Positions 5,544 through 11,871 of a DNA stretch of 11,871 nucleotides are shown here, in pieces; the first letter of the stretch is position 1; each line of letters starts with the position of its first letter. A program made the position numbers and the translations under genes. Source of the DNA: DATAEK01 sp036258055 (GTDB taxonomy: Bacteria > Acidobacteriota > Vicinamibacteria > Vicinamibacterales > 2-12-FULL-66-21); the NCBI GenBank assembly GCA_036258055.1, contig DATAEK010000237.1:1-11871 (forward strand). The letters run 5' to 3'. The notes under the pieces were generated by a model. The model made no database searches. It was given only the letters and a program-made list of their open reading frames with translations, and had not been told where the DNA came from.

Positions 5544-7106
5544 ATGAGTCCCACTCGAACTCACGCGCCTTGGCTTGTCGGTCTCCGGAGCAGAACGGCC
5601 GAGGCCTTCCAGGCCACGGCTATCGTCCTCAGTGTGGTCGCCGTGACGAGCGTCTCCGGATCGACCCGCGATCCTCGGTTACGAGACGACAACCCGGCAA
5701 CCGATGTGTTTGGACGCATGTTCCATCTGCCGCCGTTTGCCCAGCCCACACCGCGGATGGAAGCGGCGCTCGCGGAGCTGGGCAAGCGGGGCGGCCTGAT
5801 GGACGCGAAGGACGACCTCGGGGCTGGTCCGGTCGCGCTCATCACCGATCCGGCGCTCAGCGCGAACAACCCAAACAACGATCACCACACGGCCGGTGTG
5901 ACGTTCATGGGCCAGTTCCTCGATCACGACATGACGTTCGACACGTCGTCGAGACTTGGACAGCCGACCAACCCGCGCACGGCCCCAAATGCGCGACGGC
6001 CCCTCTTCGATCTCGACTCCGTGTACGGCGACGGCCCCGTTGCCTCGCCGCTCCTCTATCAGCCGTCGGATCGCACGAAGCTCCGAGTGGAAAGCGGTGG
6101 ACGGTTCGAGGATCTTCCGCGTGACGGTTCGGGGAGAGCGATCATTGCGGATCCGCGGAACGACGAGAACGTCATCATTGGCGGCCTACACGCGGCATTT
6201 CTCCTCTTCCATAATCATGCGGTCGATGTGGTGCGACACGAGCACCCGTTGTGGCCCGACGAGGTCGTATTCGTCGAGGCACGCCGGTTCACGTGTTGGC
6301 ACTATCAGTGGATGATCCTCCACGAATTCCTGCCGCTCTTCGTGGGCCCGTCGATGGTGGACGACGTTCTATCGAACGGGCGCCGATTCTATACGCCGCG
6401 CACGGGCGAGGCGTTCATACCGGTTGAGTTCCAAATCGCCTACCGGTTCGGGCACAGCATGGTGCGGCCCTCATATCGTGCAAACTTCACCGGGAACGAC
6501 GGTGCGCCGTTTTTTGCGATGGTCTTCGATGCCACTTCGACCGGCGCGATTGAACCCAGCGATCTTCGGGGAGGCGTTCGCAGCGAACGGCGGTTCATCG
6601 GATGGCAGACGTTCTTTCGTTTCCCGGGATTCGAGGGGGACGTGCGGCCGAACAAGCGGATCGATACGAAGCTGTCGACCCCGTTGTTCGATCTTCCGCT
6701 TGGCGCGATTGCGGCGGGTACTCCGCCCACGTCGTTGGCACAGCGCAATTTATTGCGCCATCTGACGTGGCAGATTCCGTCCGGTCAGGCGATTGCTGCC
6801 GAAATCGGCGCGCCGGTACTGGACGATGCCAACTTCGCCGAGCTGCGGACCATCGATCCACTGTTGGTCCGATCGACGCCGCTCTGGTACTACGTTCTGA
6901 AGGAGGCCGAGGTTCTCGAGAGCGGTGCGCACCTTGGGCCCGTCGGTGGTCGGATTGTCGCCGAGGTGTTCATCGGTCTGCTGCAGCTCGACCCGGACTC
7001 GTATGTGAACCGCGAACCCGAGTTCGTGCCATTACTCGGTGGCGCGATCGGCGATTTTCACATGACGGATTTTCTGACGTTCGCGGGAGTCGGGGATAAG
7101 CGGTGA
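5544..7106 (+). CDS. Haem peroxidase of the animal peroxidase superfamily (bacterial type)
   Basis: A 520-residue peroxidase, expected to use H2O2 to oxidise halides or organic substrates. Distal-site motif GQFLDHD (123-129) supplies Gln124, Asp127, distal His128 and calcium-type Asp129. ADPRNDEN (202-209) supplies catalytic Arg205 and Glu208. RFGH (301-304) supplies proximal His304, and RNLLR (401-405) a likely proximal Asn402. These align by eye with myeloperoxidase residues: Asp127 and Glu208 match the two haem-ester residues, while Asn209 replaces the Met that forms its sulfonium bond. LFDLDSVYG (154-162) fits the calcium loop. Residues 22-39 are hydrophobic after a basic start, a possible export signal or anchor. 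The ATG start has AGGAGGT seven nt upstream. It stands alone, convergent with lhr (58 nt between stops), with no obvious terminator. The physiological substrate is unknown. Confidence 0.92.
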   Translation: MSPTRTHAPWLVGLRSRTAEAFQATAIVLSVVAVTSVSGSTRDPRLRDDNPATDVFGRMFHLPPFAQPTPRMEAALAELGKRGGLMDAKDDLGAGPVALITDPALSANNPNNDHHTAGVTFMGQFLDHDMTFDTSSRLGQPTNPRTAPNARRPLFDLDSVYGDGPVASPLLYQPSDRTKLRVESGGRFEDLPRDGSGRAIIADPRNDENVIIGGLHAAFLLFHNHAVDVVRHEHPLWPDEVVFVEARRFTCWHYQWMILHEFLPLFVGPSMVDDVLSNGRRFYTPRTGEAFIPVEFQIAYRFGHSMVRPSYRANFTGNDGAPFFAMVFDATSTGAIEPSDLRGGVRSERRFIGWQTFFRFPGFEGDVRPNKRIDTKLSTPLFDLPLGAIAAGTPPTSLAQRNLLRHLTWQIPSGQAIAAEIGAPVLDDANFAELRTIDPLLVRSTPLWYYVLKEAEVLESGAHLGPVGGRIVAEVFIGLLQLDPDSYVNREPEFVPLLGGAIGDFHMTDFLTFAGVGDKR

Positions 7107-7164
7107 GTCGGAATCTCCGGGTGCTCCGTGCGTGAATGCTTCGTGCTCTCGGTCCGCTCCGCGA

Positions 7165-10100
7165 TCACCGACCAACGAAGCCGCTCAGCACCGCCGGCAT
7201 GCGGCGGCCGGCGAGTGCACTCGTGACGTCGGCAGCGATCGCCGCGTCGACTTCGGTGAGCTGGCGGACGTAGTCACCTTCCATTACCGCCAGCGGCACG
7301 CCGTTCTGATAGACGAGGCGAGTCGCACTCGCAGGGCGAACGCGTTCGCCGGTGGTGACGATCCCAGTCAGGTTGAGGGGATCGGCGGCGCTGATCGTGA
7401 TGAGCGTGCCGTTCTTCGCTGTCCGGCGAACCTCACGCAGGCGATCGACCGCGTCGGGCAATGCGAACTGCTCGCCTGACATCCCGTTCACGAAACGGCC
7501 GCCTCGGATCTCGCCGCGCGCCTCGAGCCGCCGATAGATACGCGCAAGGACCCGCCACGGCAGCGCGTTGGCCTCGCGGGTCAGAAGCCGCCGGAACACC
7601 ACACCATAGCGACGCAGAAACACGCGAGCCTGGACCTCGGCGGCGTCGTCTGCGACATCAGCGGCGCCGTCGGCGCGCAGCAGCGACCACCGGCCGGCGC
7701 TGTGGCGATGAGCGGATCGAGGACGTTGCTCGTGGTGCGGGTGCAGAATCTCTCGCAGGCCGGCGAACCCGTCAGAGGAGACGTGCCCCAGAGCGACGAG
7801 CTCGCCAAGCGCCGATCGCAGATCCTCGTCGCTCAGGTCGGTCGCGGCCATCAAATCCGGGAAGAACGACGCGCCGCGGGATCGAAGCGCCTCGAGCGTT
7901 CGTTCGGCATGTGCGGAGAGCGGGACAGGAGCCTGTTCCGCGGTCTCGTCGTCACGCGCTCTGAGCGACTGCCACACCTCTTCATGCTGGCGCAGGAACA
8001 GCGCGACGCGCGTGCCGGACACGAGGCGCGTCGGTGCCGCCGAGAGCCTGGCCCACCCGATCTCGCCGGTCAGGCACAGCACGTCGAGCTGCGCGGGATC
8101 GTAGCGGTCCATCCGCGCCGGCAGCACGGCACGCTCCCAGGCGGAGGCCGCAAGCTCGAATCCGTCAAGCGTGGCCAGCACCATGCGCAGACCATCCGGC
8201 CCCGTCAGCTTCGACGAAGGATGGGCGTGCTGCCAGACGAAGAGGAACCGCATGAAGTCTGCCGGGCTGACCGCTTCGATCTCCGCGCGCAGTCGATTGA
8301 GTGTGTAGCGGTGAATCCGCGCGAGCAGGCCTCGATCGCACCATTCGATTCCAAGCACAGCGCCACCGCTCGGGGAAGACGGCGTGAATCTTCCGCGCAG
8401 TACCGCTCCCTCGGATTCGAGGGCCACGAGAGCCGCTTCCGCATCGTCTTCGCTGATCCCCATCGACATCCCGAGCTTCAACGCGGTCGTCGGTCCGGCG
8501 ATCGTCAGCCGGCCCCGTATCATCTCGACGATGGCATCGGCACGCACCCACTGGCGCGCGCGCCGCGACAACGGCGGCACGACGTCGGGATGGATGGCAG
8601 CCGTCGGATGAATGACGCGAATCTCGGGAAGACGCTCAGCCGTGACCCAGCATCCGGGAGTGCCTCCGAGACTCACGAGGCCAATCCGGCGCGTCGAGAC
8701 CAACGGTTCAGTGAGGCCCTCGGCGCACGCGGCGGCCTCGACCTCGCTGAGGAATCCCACCGTCAGGAGCACGTCGTGCAATTCGTCGGCATCGCGCGGC
8801 GCGGGCCGCGCTTCGTCGCGAACCCGGGCGATCGCCGCCGCGTCCAGTGCACCGATATCGCCTCCGGCATCACCCGCGCGGCGGGTCTGCACTGCCTGCG
8901 TGCGTCGTTCCTCGAGTGGCGCATCGTCGAGAAACGCGTACGGACGCGCATTCAGGATCTCGTGGGTGAGCACCGACGGTTCAGGGGTGTCGCGGCCCAC
9001 GCAGCGGATTTCCCCGCCGTGAATGCGTTGAAGAACCCTGATGAGGCCGTCGAAATCCATGGCCTCCTGGAGACAGTCGCGGATGGTCTGCCCCACGAGC
9101 GGATGATCGGGGATCTGACGATCGCCCGGGATGTTCTCGAGACACGCCGCCGCATCCGGGAAGACCGCCGCCATCAGATCGTCGGCCAGCATCCGCTGCA
9201 GTTGGGGCGGCACCTTCCGTCCACCTCGATTGCGGGGAACGGCCAGCGAGATCGTCGTGTTCCAGCGCCACCGGGTCTGAAAGACCGGCGCGTCGAGAAA
9301 TGCCTGGACGAGGACGTCGCGCGTCGTCGCCGGGTGCAGGTAACGGAAGACGTCGGTCAACGGAAACGAATGCTGAGGACCGAGCGACAGCAGCAGGGCG
9401 TCCTCGGTCGCCGCGGCCTGAAGCTCGAAGTTGAACTGCCGGCAGAACCGCTTCCGAAGGGCCAATCCCCACGCTTTGTTGACGCGGCTGCCGAACGGGG
9501 CGTGCAGCACGAGCTGCATCCCTCCTGACTCGTCGAAGAAGCGCTCGAGCACAAGCGTCTCCTGGGTCGGCAGTACGCCGAGGACACGGCGTCCGGCTGC
9601 AAGGTATGCGACCGCCTGCTCCGCTGCGTCACGATCGATGTTGCCGTCGGCGACCAGCCAATCGATCGTCGATGCTTCGGGCGTCGGTCGCACGTGATCT
9701 TCTGGCGACAGCACGTCCGGATCTGATGAGGCCGGCCCAAGGCGGCGGTCGATCTCCGACCGCAGATCGCTGACTGCGCGTGAGAGCTCGTCGCTCCGGC
9801 CCGGCGCCTCGCCGAGCCAGAACGGAATGGTCGGCGGCGCACCCTTCGCGTCCGCGACGCGAACGACGCCGGCCCCTACCTGGAGGACCTGCCACGACGC
9901 GTTGCCCAGCTGAAAAATGTCGCCGGCGGCGCTCTCGATCGCGAAGTCCTCGTTGAGCGTGCCGATGAACGTGTCCTCGGGCTCGAGGATCACGCGGTAG
10001 TCGGCGACTTCGGGGATCGCGCCGCCGGATGTGAGCGCCAGCAGCCGCGACGCGCGGCGTCCGCGGATCCGGCCGTTGACTTCGTCGCGATGAACGAGAG

Positions 10101-11490
10101 CGGCACGACGACCCCGCCGCGTGCTGAACCCATCGCTCAACATGGCGAGAACCGCATCGAAGTCGCTGCGCTGCAGCTCGCGGAACGGCCAGGCGCCGCG
10201 AACGAGCTCGAACATCGCGTCTTCGCCGTATTCGTCGCAGGCGCACTCAGCCACGATCTGCTGCGCCAAGACATCGAGCGGCGTGTCGTGCGACACGATA
10301 GCGTCGAGCTCGCCTCGCCCGATCGATCGCAGCAGCGCGACGCACTCGATCAGATCGTCCCGCGACGCGGGAAACAATCGGCCCTTGGGCAACCCCGCGA
10401 TCGTGTGGCCGGACCGGCCGACTCGCTGCAGGACCGTCGCGATGCGGTGCGGCGATCCGATCTGACAGACGAGGTCGACGTGTCCGATATCGATGCCGAG
10501 CTCGAGCGACGCCGTCGCCACGAGCGCTTTGAGGCGCCCGGACTTCAAGCGGGTTTCAGCGTCGAGGCGCTTGTCCTTCGACAGGCTGCCGTGATGTGCC
10601 GTCACGGCGTCTTCGCCCAGGCGATCGCTCAGCTCGCGCGCGATCCGCTCGGCCATCCGCCGTGTGTTGACGAAGACGATCGTCGTCTGATGCGAGGCGA
10701 TGAGCGCGAGCAGCCGGTCGTAGTACTCCTCCCAGACCTCGTGCGACATCACCGCGTCGAGCGGCGACTTGGGGATCTCGAGCGCGAGATCAATCGTGCG
10801 CCGGTGCCCTTCGTCCACGATCGTCACGGGCGCGGGGCCGCCGGCGAGGTACCGCGCGACTTCCTCGATGGGCTTCTGGGTGGCGGACAGCCCCAGCCTG
10901 AGAAGCGGCGCTTCGGCAATCTTCTGCAGGCGCTCGAGCGAGAGGGCCAGGTGTGCGCCCCGGCGAGTGCCGATGACCGCATGGATCTCGTCGACGATGA
11001 CCGTCCTGACGGTCCTCAGCATGTCGCGGCTCCGCTCGGCCGTCAGCAGGAGGTACAACGACTCAGGTGTCGTCACCAGGATGTGCGGCGGCGTGCGGAT
11101 CATCGCCGCCCGCTCCGCGGCTGTCGTGTCACCGGTGCGCACGGCGGTCGTGATTCTCGGAATGTCCACGCCGAGAGCCTCGCCCGCCTTCCGGATGCCG
11201 CGGCGCGGCTCCGCCAGGTTCTTGTGGATGTCGGCGCTCAGCGCCTTCAGCGGCGAGACATACACGACGCGGACTTCATCCGGCAGCGGCGCGCGCAGGC
11301 CTTCCTGGAACAGATCGTCGAGCGCGGTGAGGAACGCCGCCAGCGTTTTGCCGGATCCGGTGGGCGCGGCCACCAGCGTATGCCGGCGCGCGCGGATCGC
11401 CTCCCAGGCGAGCTGCTGCGCCCGCGTCGGCGTCCCCAGCGTCTCGGTGAACCAGCGGGCGACGATGGGATGAAATTTCGAGAGCGGCAT
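7165..11490 (-). CDS. lhr: Long-form Lhr ATP-dependent DNA helicase
   Basis: A 1441-residue superfamily 2 helicase, an ATP-driven 3'-to-5' DNA translocase linked to DNA repair in other bacteria. RecA domain 1 carries a Q-like motif TPTRAQQLAW (20-29), Walker A APTGSGKT (42-49), DEIH (167-170) and SAT (202-204). RecA domain 2 carries FVNTRR (273-278), motif V TASLELGIDIG (326-336) and motif VI QRVGRSGH (355-362). The Lhr-core signature regions follow: HAPFGSRVNKAWGLALRKRF (663-682), RWRWNTT (740-746) and PYAFLDDAPLEERR (850-863). The last ~560 residues match the position of the Lhr C-terminal domain. Length is close to E. coli (about 1538) and mycobacterial (about 1507) Lhr, so it is the long form. 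Its GGAGG (11493-11497) lies only 2 nt before the ATG, unusually close. It is divergent from the PBP gene. Confidence 0.96.
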   Translation of the reverse strand: MPLSKFHPIVARWFTETLGTPTRAQQLAWEAIRARRHTLVAAPTGSGKTLAAFLTALDDLFQEGLRAPLPDEVRVVYVSPLKALSADIHKNLAEPRRGIRKAGEALGVDIPRITTAVRTGDTTAAERAAMIRTPPHILVTTPESLYLLLTAERSRDMLRTVRTVIVDEIHAVIGTRRGAHLALSLERLQKIAEAPLLRLGLSATQKPIEEVARYLAGGPAPVTIVDEGHRRTIDLALEIPKSPLDAVMSHEVWEEYYDRLLALIASHQTTIVFVNTRRMAERIARELSDRLGEDAVTAHHGSLSKDKRLDAETRLKSGRLKALVATASLELGIDIGHVDLVCQIGSPHRIATVLQRVGRSGHTIAGLPKGRLFPASRDDLIECVALLRSIGRGELDAIVSHDTPLDVLAQQIVAECACDEYGEDAMFELVRGAWPFRELQRSDFDAVLAMLSDGFSTRRGRRAALVHRDEVNGRIRGRRASRLLALTSGGAIPEVADYRVILEPEDTFIGTLNEDFAIESAAGDIFQLGNASWQVLQVGAGVVRVADAKGAPPTIPFWLGEAPGRSDELSRAVSDLRSEIDRRLGPASSDPDVLSPEDHVRPTPEASTIDWLVADGNIDRDAAEQAVAYLAAGRRVLGVLPTQETLVLERFFDESGGMQLVLHAPFGSRVNKAWGLALRKRFCRQFNFELQAAATEDALLLSLGPQHSFPLTDVFRYLHPATTRDVLVQAFLDAPVFQTRWRWNTTISLAVPRNRGGRKVPPQLQRMLADDLMAAVFPDAAACLENIPGDRQIPDHPLVGQTIRDCLQEAMDFDGLIRVLQRIHGGEIRCVGRDTPEPSVLTHEILNARPYAFLDDAPLEERRTQAVQTRRAGDAGGDIGALDAAAIARVRDEARPAPRDADELHDVLLTVGFLSEVEAAACAEGLTEPLVSTRRIGLVSLGGTPGCWVTAERLPEIRVIHPTAAIHPDVVPPLSRRARQWVRADAIVEMIRGRLTIAGPTTALKLGMSMGISEDDAEAALVALESEGAVLRGRFTPSSPSGGAVLGIEWCDRGLLARIHRYTLNRLRAEIEAVSPADFMRFLFVWQHAHPSSKLTGPDGLRMVLATLDGFELAASAWERAVLPARMDRYDPAQLDVLCLTGEIGWARLSAAPTRLVSGTRVALFLRQHEEVWQSLRARDDETAEQAPVPLSAHAERTLEALRSRGASFFPDLMAATDLSDEDLRSALGELVALGHVSSDGFAGLREILHPHHEQRPRSAHRHSAGRWSLLRADGAADVADDAAEVQARVFLRRYGVVFRRLLTREANALPWRVLARIYRRLEARGEIRGGRFVNGMSGEQFALPDAVDRLREVRRTAKNGTLITISAADPLNLTGIVTTGERVRPASATRLVYQNGVPLAVMEGDYVRQLTEVDAAIAADVTSALAGRRMPAVLSGFVGR

Positions 11491-11556
11491 GACCTCCCAG
11501 CTTACCCGATCGAGACGCGGCCGATTGCGTATTTGTGATCGGCACAGCCGTTGCTG

Positions 11557-11871
11557 ATGAGTGCGCTCGTGACCCGTCGATCCATGAATGTAATCGAGTC
11601 GCGTCTGTCGCCTCCCCAGCGCTGGCGCCGTAAGAACATCTACCTCGCGCTGGCGATCGCGCTCCTCATGGCGACCGTGACCAGTGGCTATCTATGCTGG
11701 GCCGCGGCGGCGGATGCGGATCGAACCGCGGCCGCTTTCGCCCTCAGCACCGGCGCGCAATCGACCACGCTGTTCGACGCGCAGGATCAGCCCGCGTTCA
11801 CCCTGTTCATCGAACAACGCAGCGATGTGCCGCTGAATCGCATGGCCGGCCTGCTGGTCGAGGCGGTGCTG
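11557..11871 (+). CDS. Class A penicillin-binding protein (PBP1A type), N-terminal part only
   Basis: The frame is open from ATG 11557 to the window edge, 105 codons, so the 3' end is missing. A basic cytoplasmic start (RRS...PPQRWRRK) precedes one membrane helix, NIYLALAIALLMATVTSGYL, about residues 29-48. The periplasmic part, TTLFDAQDQPAFTLFIEQRS then DVPLNRMAGLLVEAVL, has the F-D-x-x-x-x-P-A-F-T-x-F-x-E-Q-R and V-P-L-x-x-(8)-A-V-L pattern that precedes the glycosyltransferase domain of class A PBPs. It should be an inner-membrane peptidoglycan synthase. The catalytic motifs lie beyond the window. Alternative starts are GTG 11569 and ATG 11584; none has a clear Shine-Dalgarno. It is divergent from lhr, with 66 nt between starts. 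Confidence 0.75.
   Translation, partial: MSALVTRRSMNVIESRLSPPQRWRRKNIYLALAIALLMATVTSGYLCWAAAADADRTAAAFALSTGAQSTTLFDAQDQPAFTLFIEQRSDVPLNRMAGLLVEAVL

Noticed and set aside
5486..6124. 212-codon plus-strand frame overlapping the peroxidase start
   Set aside because: GTG start without ribosome site; most of it is an alternate frame of the peroxidase gene, which has strong motifs and a strong Shine-Dalgarno.
7702..9528. 608-codon plus-strand open frame
   Set aside because: Antisense to lhr; arginine- and histidine-rich low-complexity product with no recognisable domain. Long antisense frames are expected in high-GC genes.
10090..11538. 482-codon plus-strand open frame
   Set aside because: Antisense to the conserved helicase motifs of lhr; composition is that of a shadow frame.

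Overview
The window is high-GC, densely coding bacterial DNA. The gene content fits an acidobacterium, possibly of the Vicinamibacteria type. The pointers are the tail of an ADOP/MacB-type permease, an ECF sigma factor next to a TPR-bearing Ser/Thr kinase, a long Lhr helicase and a bacterial animal-type haem peroxidase. This assignment is inference from gene families, not from a marker gene.

Layout: (1) 1-246 is non-coding, with a 7-bp tandem repeat and three hairpins that lie downstream of the first gene. (2) 247-1017, minus strand: a two-domain VOC (glyoxalase-fold) protein. (3) 1018-1978 has no intact gene. It is gene debris: a frameshifted GAF domain (minus), the last ~40 codons of an ABC permease (plus), the last ~35 codons of a beta-sandwich protein (minus) and the first 34-37 codons of another gene (plus). 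It ends in a degenerate repeat whose last unit supplies the Shine-Dalgarno of the next gene. (4) 1979-2545, plus: an ECF sigma factor of the TIGR02999 type. (5) 2631-5345, minus: a membrane Ser/Thr protein kinase with TPR repeats, tail-to-tail with the sigma factor. (6) 5544-7106, plus: a haem peroxidase of the animal peroxidase superfamily, with a strong ribosome binding site and a palindrome in its leader. (7) 7165-11490, minus: full-length Lhr helicase. (8) 11557 to the right edge, plus: the N-terminus of a probable class A penicillin-binding protein (PBP1A type), cut by the window.

The intact genes do not form one operon. The sigma factor and kinase are the only pair likely to act together: kinase sensing or phosphorylation driving ECF activity is established for some other ECF-kinase pairs. 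VOC protein, peroxidase, Lhr and PBP look like separate transcription units. I see no intact mobile element, CRISPR array, tRNA or rRNA. The least ordinary part is the debris region 1018-1978. It shows directly how several unrelated genes decayed: short-repeat frameshifts can be read off, and two remnants abut at about 1450.
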